Shown: piece after piece, positions 22,369 through 32,689 of the stretch | Numbering within the stretch: the stretch's first letter is position 1 | Layout: each line of letters starts with the position of its first letter | Origin: Histoplasma ohiense | Lineage: Eukaryota > Ascomycota > Eurotiomycetes > Onygenales > Ajellomycetaceae | Assembly: GCA_017607445.1 (NCBI GenBank) | Contig: JAEVHH010000002.1 | Span: 1,851,501 to 1,915,500, forward strand | DNA: 64,000 nucleotides | Direction: 5' to 3' | The notes under the pieces: model-generated | What the model was told of the DNA's origin: nothing | Seen by the model: only the letters and a program-made list of their open reading frames with translations | The model's database searches: none | Translations under genes and position numbers: made by a program

Positions 22369-23016
22369 GATATTTTGAAGTTTTAAAGCAGGCCAAATTC
22401 CAGGTATTCTAACTTGCAAAAAAGAAATAGGTCTATATATGCGCAATGTAAAGTAGAAACTCGAATACTAGGATTCCCACGTCCAACGACAACCTTCAAC
22501 TCGGCTCAGGCTAAGGAGAAGTTGGAAAGTGAGGGCGACAAGCCGCAGCGCAGGGATTCTGAGGCAGAATCCTTCATGGTCAACGGTAATATAGATGTCA
22601 GGTTGCGGCCAAATCATCCATAGTCCGCTTCCGCTACGCCAATACGCAGCTTAATATCAATTTATCCTCCAGTTGAAGCTCTGGTGATGAGCCGGGAAGC
22701 GGATGAAGGAAAATCCGATAGTGTCACATGACATTTTGTTGAGAGCTTTTTCCCCTCTCAGCGATCAAAAAACGTTATTAGAATCATTGATGGCGATAAT
22801 TTGGATGGCTTAACAAACAATTGGCTGTTCACTGCTCTACAACTCCAAGCGGCATTATACTATGTATGAGTGTACAGATACAAGTCCACAGCTCTAAAAA
22901 GAGCATCATCAGAACTGAAAACGCCACACGCCAATCCAGTGCAATGTATCAGACACTAAGCAGTGGTTCCGCGTGCATATCCTAAATAAATGCGATACAG
23001 GACCGCGGTCGGCCTG
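22369..23016. other. Intergenic: HAM-2 5' region and dolichyldiphosphatase 3' region
   Basis: Both flanking genes are on the minus strand. No gene seen; expected to hold the HAM-2 promoter. Confidence 0.4.
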
Positions 23017-23895
23017 TCAATTAAGCTTACGAGAAGGTTTAGCTTTCCGCTTGAATGCCACTCTTCGGTCGTTCCACCGTTGCCAACCTGCCTCGACGAG
23101 GTCTTCTTCAATAAGCAGATCACGCATTCTAGCCATTCTCGCTAGCTGTGTTTCCAAAGCCCAATCAACCCAGCCTTCCCATCGTAGATAGCTGGAGAAC
23201 CAGAACCACGATATTCCGCAAACCAACCCTGCAGTATAACCCGCTAGAACCTGCTTCGGAGTGTGATAATTGAGATACACGCGGCTGGCAGCGACTGCGC
23301 CAGCACATATACAGGCTAAGACCGAAAGCGCTGCTCGTTGCATAAATGTAGAGGAAGAACGATTGGATGAAGGGTCAGGTACATGTCGGACAAGGAGAAA
23401 AAATGTAAGGGAGAGGGAGAAGAAAGCGACGAATTGGGAATGTGAAGATGGCATCCCATAGCCCTTCCCAAACATCTCTGTTGGGGTTGAGATAAGTCAA
23501 ATTAGCACCATTTGTAAAGGAGCCCGTCTGGATAAATAGAGAGTAAACTGATACGAAAGGGAGTGAAAACATACGAGCTGGTCTCTCCTCGCGTATCAAC
23601 CTCTTCAAGACGAAATTCAACCCTTCGCATAGCATCTGACCGGCAAACATAAGCAGGACCTCCACCTCGCGCGTTGCCCAGATGAGAGTGACATAAATAA
23701 TGCATATTGCTTGTGGGACTAGAGCTAGGAAGGCAGACGCGTGGGATATGGGGTCGTCCGGGTTCTAGGGGGCGGTATCCGAGTACAAATATGTGAGTTT
23801 AGATGAAACGCGGAGTCGAGAGAGCGGGATCGCACACTCACGTAATGGACATGAGTTAATGACAGTGATGCCAGAGGGGCTTCCATCCCGGACAT
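23017..23895 (-). CDS. CAX4: Dolichyldiphosphatase (PAP2 family, Cax4/Cwh8 type)
   Basis: Three exons, 23842-23895, 23575-23764 and 23017-23477, are joined in consistent phase, giving 234 aa (yeast Cax4 is 239). The product opens MSGMEAPLASLSLTHVHY. The three PAP2 phosphatase motifs are present: KRLIREERP (KxxxxxxRP), PSSHSQF, and SRVYLNYHTPKQV (SRxxxxxH). The second junction makes ERPAQMFGKGYGMPSSH, the expected spacing between motifs 1 and 2. Four hydrophobic membrane spans are visible. The enzyme hydrolyses dolichyl pyrophosphate on the ER lumenal side to recycle the lipid carrier for N-glycosylation. With glucosidase I 10 kb away, it makes two N-glycan genes in the window, unlinked in regulation as far as I can see. 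Confidence 0.93.
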
Positions 23896-24886
23896 TACAA
23901 AAGGAAGCCTGCGAGAATGGTCAAAACCAGCAGTGCGTACTATCTCTGAGATAGTAGTAATATTTTATGGGCGCGTCAGCAACAACAAATAGAAGAATCA
24001 CCACCAGGCTATACAAAAAGTGGGAGATTAAAGTTGAATATAGCTCGTAGTATAACCTCCCAATTCATGGGCGACCGGCGTTTGCTATTGGGTGTGGAGC
24101 ATTTGGTTCGTGGTGCGGGTTGTTCTTCAGATGCTTCTGTCCTTATATAACAGGTCTCTCCCCCCTTTCTGACAACCTCATACTCTCTCCGTCTATAACC
24201 GCGATGAATCCGTGCAGGCGGTCATCTCGTCGCAGCATGGATATAATGAGGACAAAGCGAAAGAGTCGAGTATTCTCAGAGCCGGGAAAAATGAAAAGAA
24301 GAGAAAAGGAACAGGGTGAAGGAAACCTAATTGCGCGAAATGATGCCTTACTAATGTTGGGCAGGAAAGTTCAACGACACCTCGAGTGCGGCGAAAATGC
24401 CATCCCACTTTCCCTTCATTTTCTTGTTTGACTGAATCGGCGTATTAAATAGCATAAAAGAGACAAGAGAATTCCCCTGCGGGAGGGCGAGTATTTATAT
24501 ATCTATTCTACTCGTGTTCCATCCAAAGATCCGTGTCCGAGTGGCTTTCCAGATACTCAAATAACATCCCACTTCCCCGCAATGGCGAGATGACAAGACT
24601 GAGGATAAGGTATGCAAGGCGTCTCATTTTCCCACCATTTATTTCTTCCACTGCTCTGCTCTGCTCTGCTCTGCTTTCTGCCTGGAGAACAAGTCGAACT
24701 TGGATGCTAACAAGACGGATGTTCAGCCACTCGTGTCCATTTCCCCGACTAAGGCTCTCGCTGGCTGAAACCCCGCTGTTCCTCCGTGAACGAGAGATAC
24801 ATATCAAACGCGAGAGGGATAAGCGATAATACTTAACAAAAAAATTATAAAATTAAAATAAAATTATACAAACAAATAATAAATAA
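23896..24886. promoter_or_regulatory. Divergent dolichyldiphosphatase / ITT1-like intergenic region
   Basis: Holds a pentanucleotide tandem run (CTGCT-type, about five copies, 24651-24677) and an almost pure A/T leader just before the ITT1-like start (about 24835-24885). The open frames here have no recognisable content. Confidence 0.45.
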
Positions 24887-26785
24887 ATGGACGACCTATG
24901 CGAGGATGAGAGAGCCGTTGAGCTGTCGTCCATTGCTGCGATATACCCCGAAATCGTTATAGACTCTGATTCGAAATTCAGAGCTTCACTTGAGCTTCCC
25001 GTCTCTCCCCGCAACCCTTTAAAGGTTATTTTCCTACGACCTCAACCGTCACTCCCATCCCCACCGGCATCTCTCAGTGCCCGTGAGGATGGAGACGGTT
25101 TACACGATGACGCGGAAGAAGTGGAGCCATGCTCCCTCTCACATCTTCCACCGCTTAGGCTGGAAATTGAACTTCCGGACGGTTATCCCAGACTTTCACC
25201 TCCTCGCTTTTCTATCACGACGAATCCAGAGTGGTTACCTCCATCAAAAGTAGTGGAATTAGTAACTTGTGGGAAGAAATTATGGGAGGAATGTGGGATG
25301 GATGTGATCATATTTGCATTTATCGATCATCTACAGCAGTTAGGAGAGCGGTCATTCGATCTTTCGACGGACCCCGAATTGCCCGTTATCCTATCACGAG
25401 ATTTAAAAGTCGCACTTATGGATTTTGACATGCAATCTCGACGCCAAAAGTTTGAACAGGAAACTTTTGAGTGTGGTGTTTGTCTGGAACCTAAGAAAGG
25501 GGTTAATTGCCATAGAATGTTGCTCTGCTCCCATGTTTTCTGCGTTAGTTGCCTTCAGGGCTTTTATAATACTTGTATAAAGGAAGGAGATGTTGGTAAG
25601 GTGAAATGTTTGGCCCCGAACTGCGGGAGGGATCCGGAAAATGGACCACAAGACGTACCTGTGGGACACGGCACTCCTGTGCGGCTGAGGAAAAAGGATC
25701 GAACCCTCAACCCAAGTGAGCTTTTACAAATCCCACTAGACCAGGAAGTTGTCCAACGCTACGTCCACTTCAAAAGGAAGCGGAAACTGGAATCAGACAA
25801 AGCGACTATTTATTGTCCTCGCCAATGGTGTCAGGGTGCCGCTCGGTCGAAACTGCACGCAAAGCCAGATTCGATAAACGAAGAGATGGAGTTGTCGGAC
25901 AACGAGGATGACGAGGATGACGAAAACTCACGCCCCCCATTTGATCCACTAGGAGCAGAAGATCAACTTCCACCGATGTCAGAACGTCTCTCGGTATGTG
26001 AGGATTGCAGCTACGCGTTCTGCTGCGTCTGCAAAAAGGGTTGGCACGGCGAGCTAGCATTCTGCTACCCACGACGAGCCGCCGATTTATCAGCAGCCGA
26101 AAAGGCAAGCGAAGAATATATCAAGACATACACCGCACCCTGCCCAACTTGCGATACTCGCTGCCAGAAATCAATGGGCTGTAACCATATGATCTGTTTC
26201 AAGTGCAATACACACTTCTGTTACCTCTGCTCAAGCTGGCTCTTCGAATCCAACCCGTACAGCCACTTCAACGATCCGAAAGGGAGTTGCTACATGCGTC
26301 TTTGGGAATTGGAAGAAGGTCACGATTCCGGACCCGGCGGACCAGATTGGGATCTCGCCGCGGCACAGATGCAAGCTGAAGTGGACAGCGATGATGACAG
26401 CGAAGACCTCGAGCAGGAAATCGCCGCTGAAACCGACAACAACGGCCAGGGGGCGAATAACTACATCTGGGGCCGAAATCAACGTCCACCTCCGCCAGCA
26501 CCCGCTCCTCCAAACGCAGCACGATTTCGAGCACCACCCCCTGCACCGGTGCCTCCTGGTGCTCATGCCAACCAGCAAAATGGCCGTCGTCCAGATGATG
26601 CAGCTAGGGCTGCGGCCGCGGAGCGGCAATTACAGGTTCAAGCAATGGCTGAAGCGCGAGCTCTGCAACATAACCCGCCCAATGCGCCACCGCCCCTGAG
26701 GCAGATGGCCGGGCTACAGCGATTTTTGGAACTGGTGCAAAATGACCAGGAAGATGAGTGGGACAGTGATGAGCTAGATTTTTGA
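24887..26785 (+). CDS. ITT1: RWD + RING-between-RING E3 ubiquitin ligase (ITT1/RNF14 type)
   Basis: Single exon, 632 aa. Residues about 10-150 form an RWD domain (LPPLRLEIELPDGYPRLSPP). RING1 follows (CGVCLEPKKG..CSHVFCVSCLQGFY). The IBR includes IYCPRQWCQGAA and CEDCSYAFCCVCKKGWHGE. RING2 is CPTCDTRCQKSMGCNHM, with the presumed catalytic Cys in GCNH, then CFKCNTHFCYLCSSWL. This RWD-RBR order is that of mammalian RNF14/ARA54 and yeast Itt1; RNF14 acts on stalled translation factors, and Itt1 was named for modulating translation termination. The C-terminal 150 residues are acidic then Pro/Ala/Gln rich, ending in an acidic DEWDSDELDF tail. An Asp/Glu insertion splits the IBR (about residues 330-360). 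The ATG follows a very A-rich leader. Confidence 0.92.
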   Translation: MDDLCEDERAVELSSIAAIYPEIVIDSDSKFRASLELPVSPRNPLKVIFLRPQPSLPSPPASLSAREDGDGLHDDAEEVEPCSLSHLPPLRLEIELPDGYPRLSPPRFSITTNPEWLPPSKVVELVTCGKKLWEECGMDVIIFAFIDHLQQLGERSFDLSTDPELPVILSRDLKVALMDFDMQSRRQKFEQETFECGVCLEPKKGVNCHRMLLCSHVFCVSCLQGFYNTCIKEGDVGKVKCLAPNCGRDPENGPQDVPVGHGTPVRLRKKDRTLNPSELLQIPLDQEVVQRYVHFKRKRKLESDKATIYCPRQWCQGAARSKLHAKPDSINEEMELSDNEDDEDDENSRPPFDPLGAEDQLPPMSERLSVCEDCSYAFCCVCKKGWHGELAFCYPRRAADLSAAEKASEEYIKTYTAPCPTCDTRCQKSMGCNHMICFKCNTHFCYLCSSWLFESNPYSHFNDPKGSCYMRLWELEEGHDSGPGGPDWDLAAAQMQAEVDSDDDSEDLEQEIAAETDNNGQGANNYIWGRNQRPPPPAPAPPNAARFRAPPPAPVPPGAHANQQNGRRPDDAARAAAAERQLQVQAMAEARALQHNPPNAPPPLRQMAGLQRFLELVQNDQEDEWDSDELDF

Positions 26786-27805
26786 TACGAAAATGGCTAT
26801 AGCCTCGGCAATCCCCTTTGCTTGTTGAAATTAACCAGCGGTGTTCAGCCTAACTTACATTTTCAGCGGCTTGATCTGTGACGCGCCAGATGGCATGTTT
26901 CCTGCCGGATCGAAGAGTTTGATTTTGTGTAATTTATATTTAATTTCTTTTACGTTTTTGGCAATGATCGAAGCATTTTTTACATGCGATAGGATTGGAG
27001 ATGAAAAACCTTTGCATGAATTATCACGTACCCCTGTATATACATATATTTTCATGTCAGCCATGTTATTTTTATTTCCCTTACAATGTTACCTGCACGA
27101 TATATCCTCATGACCCACCAATATAATGTTCTATGCACAATCATTCCCCATCTTTATTGTTAGGATGTTTATCATTTTATCTCTTAATCGGGTGAAATCA
27201 TATCATTCCGATGATCTCACCTATCCCCCGTAATGCCCTAAGTGTCAATATGATGTATTGTTCTGTGCTTGTTCTGTACACATATCTAGTTCTCCTGGTG
27301 ATAATCAACAACTCTGCCCACTCTCCTCTGTATTTCTGTTGAGATTTAAACTATAGGTCTCAAAACTGAAGAAGAAGAAGAGTCCATGACGGAGAGGAGA
27401 TAAGTTTAGAGGGAGTTTAGAGGTTGCGTTTAAAAATATAGCTTAATACCACGCCCTTTACACTTCTCTCTTCACTCCAATTCAATTCCCACCCTGAGAC
27501 CTCATTTTGTCCCGTACGGGACAACAATCTGGTTAACGATAAAAGGTCAAGAGGTAAGACACTCTGAAACAAACAGATCACATTTCCTGGCGCTCTGGGC
27601 CGCTGCTCTATTAAGATAAAAACAAAACCTCATATCAATAAAAAGGCAAGGAAATGATAGAAACCGAGAGGACTGACTAGAATAAAGGAGTAAAAAATAG
27701 TATCGTCAAGGGCATAGGCATCGCTTCGATGAAAACGATGACTATAGAATAAAAAGTTTAAAAAAAAAAGGGAGGCGGGGTTGGTTTGTATACCCACAGC
27801 CTTGA
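26786..27805. other. Convergent 3' intergenic region (ITT1-like / CRT10-like)
   Basis: About 1 kb without a supported gene. AT-rich, with a purine run near 27370-27385, an A run near 27760 and an 18-bp perfect palindrome (27507-27524). Confidence 0.45.
27507..27524. repeat. 18-bp perfect palindrome in 3' intergenic DNA
   Basis: The sequence TTGTCCCGTACGGGACAA equals its own reverse complement. It is GC-rich inside AT-rich flanks, between two convergent genes. No function is assigned. Confidence 0.9.
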
Positions 27806-30457
27806 TCACGGCCTCAGTAGGGATCCTCTCCCAACCTCTTGTAGAAGCTGACCATGAGGGCCCATCATATCTGCGGGCCAGTCGTAGAAGATCTCATAGT
27901 GTAGTACGGTCAGATTTGTAAACATTAGTATGACCCGGTAGCGGCGCGAGAATTCAATGCCATGCCATTGTTCTTGGCGAACTTGAAAGCCGTGATCCGG
28001 AACTTGGCGGCCGGAGTAGGTTCGAGAGCTATGTTCCCTCATTTGGGCGCTCCCTGTATGGTTTCCTATACTACGGCTGTGGTATGAATGATGTGACTGC
28101 CTAGCAGAAGTAGCGTGGTTGTCTTCTGCTAGTGGAGAGGAGGACGTAGGGTAGCTGCTCTCGTCGAGAGGAATGAGATGGCTTTCCACAGGGCCTACTG
28201 CCATTCCCGCAAGTTGAACGAAAGGTCTAGCTCTCTGTCGCTCTTGACTTTCAGATGGAATGACATGGTCCAGCCTAAAAGCCATGCCATCAGGGTATTC
28301 GGTCAGAGAGAATATTCCGACCCGCCCCTTTTGCGAAGCTGCCAGGATGATGCCAAGTTCCGGGATCTGGTGAACAATGTTGAAACGATCGACCATGTCA
28401 AGATCCAGGGGGATGTTCATGAGATCTTCAGTCAGAGCATCGCGGAGGATGACGGTCGACTTTTTAGCAAATGGATGAGGGAACATGCGGATTGAGGTTT
28501 GAGTGAAATGAAGAATGGGGAAATCTGCGAATAAGGGTTTAAGTGGCTCCGGATCTTCAGTGTCGGAAAGCCAGTCCGAAATATCAGGGAAGAGTGGGTC
28601 GATAGAGTCTCCACCCTGGTTATGTTGCTGAAGACTTTCAAAAAGGGAGCTGTCGCCATTGCTCCCGCCGTATTGGAAGGCAGCGTATTCGTAGTTGTAC
28701 ACTTCTTCGTCACCTTGGGTATCCTCATGCTCTTCCTCTTCCTCTTCCTCTTCTTCGACCTCCTCCTCGTCTTCTTCATCCGCGTGATCCAAATATTCAT
28801 CACCATTGTCTCCGTCATCCTCTTGGATGTCAGAGTCATTTTCATTGCTAGGGATATCTTCGGTGGTGTCAATTACAGAAAGAATAAGATCATCAACCAG
28901 CTCAGGGTCAGTAACCAGACCTGTTGGGTCACCATGGAGAGAAGGCCATGACCCTGGAAGGCGATTGGGGTCGCTATTCCAAGGGGTATCCTCCATTGAG
29001 TCTGAAATCGACTCTTGAAGTAAATTATGCAGTTGCGCATCATTCTCGTCCTCATTACCTCTATCTAAACACATACTTTGCTCGCTCTCAAGATTTCCAA
29101 AGGGCTTCTGATTATTCCCATACTCCTTCCCTTCACCAGGATACATTGGACAGCAAGGTGAGAAGTGATCCAAACCCGTTTCGTCGGTGGCCATGGGCGA
29201 GTCTAACGAAGCAGGGATATCAGATCCTAGTGAAAATGTTTCGTCTGATAAATCGTCTGATTCATCAGCGACATCATCAGGATGTAGAGGCTCCTCTGGC
29301 AGATAGTTGGATCGCATGCATTGTGCAAGAGCAGTCAAATCATAAACGTCTTCATTATGAATATGTTTACGTGGAGTGCCGCCACAAGCTTCTTTCAAGG
29401 TTGATTTGGGCCTGAAGTTACGTGGATCAAGAGCCAGAACACTCCACCCAAGTTGGCGACTAAATTCAAGTAAGAAGGTTAGAGATTATTGCTTAGAAAG
29501 GTAGTGAACAAGCTTACTTGTCATGTGAACGACCCGGATGATTTGGTGGGTCCTGCTGAATGTCGATGACTCTCACCGGAGTGGGATATTCCCAGATATT
29601 GAACATCATAAGTTTGTTACCGATGTCGGTGCTAATCAACCAATCACCGTCGGGATCAAGATCAGAGTTTAAAAAGTCAATGTTTGGAATATTTTTTTTG
29701 TGGCCAACTAAAGTGAACCGAATGTTATAGGCCCGCCGCTTTTCTGGTTTTATTCGCCGGAGTATGTTATACTGTGACTCTGAACTCACATTCGTCCACT
29801 CTAAGGATTGACGAGCTGTGGGTGAAGACTGCGGAGTGCCTAAACTCTTCGCAGCATCACTCGCAACGGACGCATCGTCCACCAACGCAAAAGCGAAAAC
29901 AGTAATACACCAGGAATTGGAGCTTACTGCAATCATTCTGGCAGTCTTGTGGATCGCAAGGCCCCAAGCACTTTGGCCTACCCAATCATTAAAAAAGCAG
30001 TCAACAAGTTCACCAAATTCTGTCGGCTGGTCATTCCCAGTCACCCTGGCTTCTTCGATGACCGCAAATATACGTTCAGTCCGATAGGCCGAAATGTTAC
30101 CTGAATCAGTGGCAAGAAGTAGTATCTCCTCATGTCCGAGATCCTCAACACGAATGACGTTAATAATATGTGGGTTGTGCCGGGTGATGTAACCAGGAGC
30201 AGTAGGATTTTTAGCTACCGGTGTTATTATCATTTTGGGCTTAGGTGCAAGCACGCGATTGCGACTAGGAGGCTGATATACGTAAATCTGATGCCCAAAG
30301 GCCACAAAATAAAGGTTGCGGTGCTGAGATAGAGCAGTCTAGAAGCGTCGTCAACCAATGCAGCAGCTAAGAGGTGGGGAGGACCAAAGTAATATACCAA
30401 ATTATTTCTCCAGTAGGCAGACCGGGGAGGAGCTTCATTGGATTCTCTTAAATACAT
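27806..30457 (-). CDS. CRT10-like WD-repeat/acidic protein
   Basis: Exons 30398-30457, 29518-30338 and 27806-29459 keep phase and give 844 aa. The N-terminal half reads as beta-propeller-like sequence: ALSQHRNLYFVAFGHQIYVY, DCFFNDWVGQSAWGLAIHKT, FTLVGHKKNIPNIDFLNSDL and DPDGDWLISTDIGNKLMMFN. It resembles the fungal Crt10 domain; in yeast, CRT10 affects transcription of ribonucleotide reductase genes. Residues about 460-500 hold a long Glu/Asp tract. The C-terminal part (LGIILAASQKGRVGIFSLTE, RYRVILMFTNLTVLHYEIFY) again resembles a propeller blade. An additional 5' exon cannot be excluded: the 20-codon first exon starts at MYLRESNEAPP and the sequence upstream has a plausible splice acceptor. 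Family assignment is from motif recall. Confidence 0.75.
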
Positions 30458-31391
30458 TAATTAGTAAGGCGTTCAGGCTGCCGTGTAGTCTGGTCAAGCC
30501 GGGGCCATACCGTAGGAACTACCGCCAGATTAGCCGCGATCCAATCTCCTCAGAAGAGCTATCGATCTCATAATGGATGTCCTAGGCGGTGACATACATA
30601 TTTGCTTCCTATCTCAACTCCATTCTCCTTTACACGAACTTTTTCGTCCCGATCCTGGAAGGGCAGGCGACCGAGGGTCTCTCCTTTCGCGAGGCTCACA
30701 CGTCCCGACTCCATGGGAAATATAAACCCATGTAACAGGAAAAGAAAACCTCCACTTCAACATCAATCGAGATTTTGCAACCCAGCAGCTCCAGACTTAG
30801 ATAGCTAACCAGATATAAAAGCCAAGGAGATGCAGGAAATACTTAGAGCCGTTCATTTCAGAAGGGGCTTAGAGTGGCAGGTGGCCAGGTGGCCAAGGGT
30901 ACTTAATGAAACTAGCTAGAGGTTTGATTGATGACAATTGTGTATAGCACACGGACGAGGTAGCAGCGCAATATAGCTCGCGACGTCTAAACCGCACTTC
31001 AATTTATGTGCCCCATATCACCGACGCTGACTTTGCACAAGGAGTATCGAAGTGGGAGTTTTTGACCTTCAAGGCGGATGTTAGTTGAGGTCATAGCTCC
31101 AATCCACTAAGACCTATTAGGCTAAAATTCCTGCACCCCAGACTTTGACTTAGTCATCCAGAAAGCTTCAAGAAACATTGTGCGTGCAGCATTGCCACAC
31201 CATGTCCAAGTCCTTCATGTCGATCTGAACCCTCAAACCTCTTAATTAGCGTGAATGCAATATTGGATTTCCCGATATCCTCTCGGTTTGATCTTTGAGC
31301 GCTCTCCTACGTGCTGATGTTGGGAGTAGCGGTGTCAACAATTCCCAAGGATTGATAAAGAAATCCCAAGCCACGTCTTGCCAGAGCAACA
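30458..31391. promoter_or_regulatory. Divergent CRT10-like / MMTAG2-like intergenic region
   Basis: No supported gene. A short direct repeat (GTGGCCAG-type, near 30880-30895) is the only structure noticed. Confidence 0.4.
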
Positions 31392-32467
31392 ATGGATCTC
31401 GTGGCGAGTATTCGAAAGGAAGGCAGCCGGTTAGAAATCCCACACTTATTCCCCTCCTCCCCAACATTTGAATAGAGCAAATTTCCATCACTTAGAAGGA
31501 AAATCCGGCAAAAAAGAAAAAAAAAAAACCTATGTTCTAACTGACCCCTAACAGCGGCGGCCGCGACTCTTTCAAATGGTCAGACGTCAAAACTTCCACC
31601 CACCGCGAAAACTACCTTGGTCACTCCCTCATGGCCCCCGTCGGACGGTGGCAGCAACATCGCGATCTATCCTGGTATGCCAAGGGAGACAAGGACGCAG
31701 CAGGATCCGCCGAAGAAGCTGCGGCGAAACTTCGCAGCGAGCGGGAGGAGGAGATTAAACGCATTAAGGAGGCTGAACAAGAAGCGATGGCACGCGCATT
31801 AGGTTTACCTGTCGCCTCGAGGAGCTCCAATAATGCAAATATGACGCCTCTGGGTGGGAAAGAGGTAGAGAGGGCTATTCAGGAATCTAGTGCGGCAGAC
31901 GAGGGAGCGCAGGATGGTGGCGGTTCCAGAGGTGTTGGGTTTGGGTCGTTTCGGGGAACGGGAGGGACAAAGGCTGGAGACCAGGGAGATAGGATGGAAG
32001 GGACAGGGTATGAAATGGTGCCAGAAAACGCGCTAGAGCAGCGTGGGACACGAGATGGGCGGGGAACTCGGGGCGGGCGTGGTGAGAATGGCGATCGTCG
32101 AAGGGGAGATATGAATAGCGATGAAGATCGCGCGGCAGGAAGAGATAGGAGGAGTAAAAGACACGAAAGAGTTGATGAACGCCAAATAAGACGAAGGCGC
32201 CACTCTCCATCTGCGGATAGAGATTATGGGGTTCGATACCGGCGCCGCTCGAGATCGACTGGGAGGCGAAGACATCGTTCGAGATCAAGTGATATGGACG
32301 CCTATAAAAGGCACCGTCCATTATCTAGATCACGGAGCCAAGACCGATGGCGGGGGAGAGGCGCGAGGGAGAAGCGTGCCCGTGAACGGAGCTCTTCTCC
32401 CGGTCAGGGTCGAAGTCATCATGATCGCCGTTCCAGGAGGAACGAAGACTATGATCGAGGAAGATAG
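31392..32467 (+). CDS. MMTAG2-like (kinase-phosphorylation domain) Arg/Ser-rich nuclear protein
   Basis: A tiny first exon, 31392-31429, codes MDLVASIRKEGS. It splices by a 125-bp intron to 31555-32467, forming RGGRDSFKWSDVKTSTHREN followed by YLGHSLMAPVGRWQQHRDLS and WYAKGDKD: the start signature of the multiple-myeloma-tumour-associated protein 2 family. The product is 316 aa. After the domain come a Lys/Glu helical segment, a Gly/Arg-rich stretch and an Arg/Ser/Asp C-terminus (RRRRHSPSADRDYG, RSRSRSQDRW) like that of splicing-associated proteins. The function of the family is poorly known. The first exon is secure because it restores both frame and the conserved N-terminus. The stop is 222 bp from that of the convergent glucosidase gene. 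Confidence 0.9.
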
Positions 32468-32689
32468 AAAGGAAAAAAATTATTAATGAGATAATGAGGG
32501 TCACTGGAAATGCACGGATTGGTAGGAATCCGGCGATGGAGCCTTTTATAAAGTTTAACATCACCGCTACAATACAATACACCTAAATATAACCCACATG
32601 CTAATGAAAATAAAAGGAAAAAAAAAAAAATCAAAAAACTCTAATATGTCCATGTATAAATAAGAAAATATCCCTTGTAGGCGATACTC

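Noticed and set aside
24533..24580. tRNA-like stretch (GTGTCCGAGTGGC)
   Set aside because: It resembles a tRNA 5' half, but no B box or acceptor pairing follows downstream.
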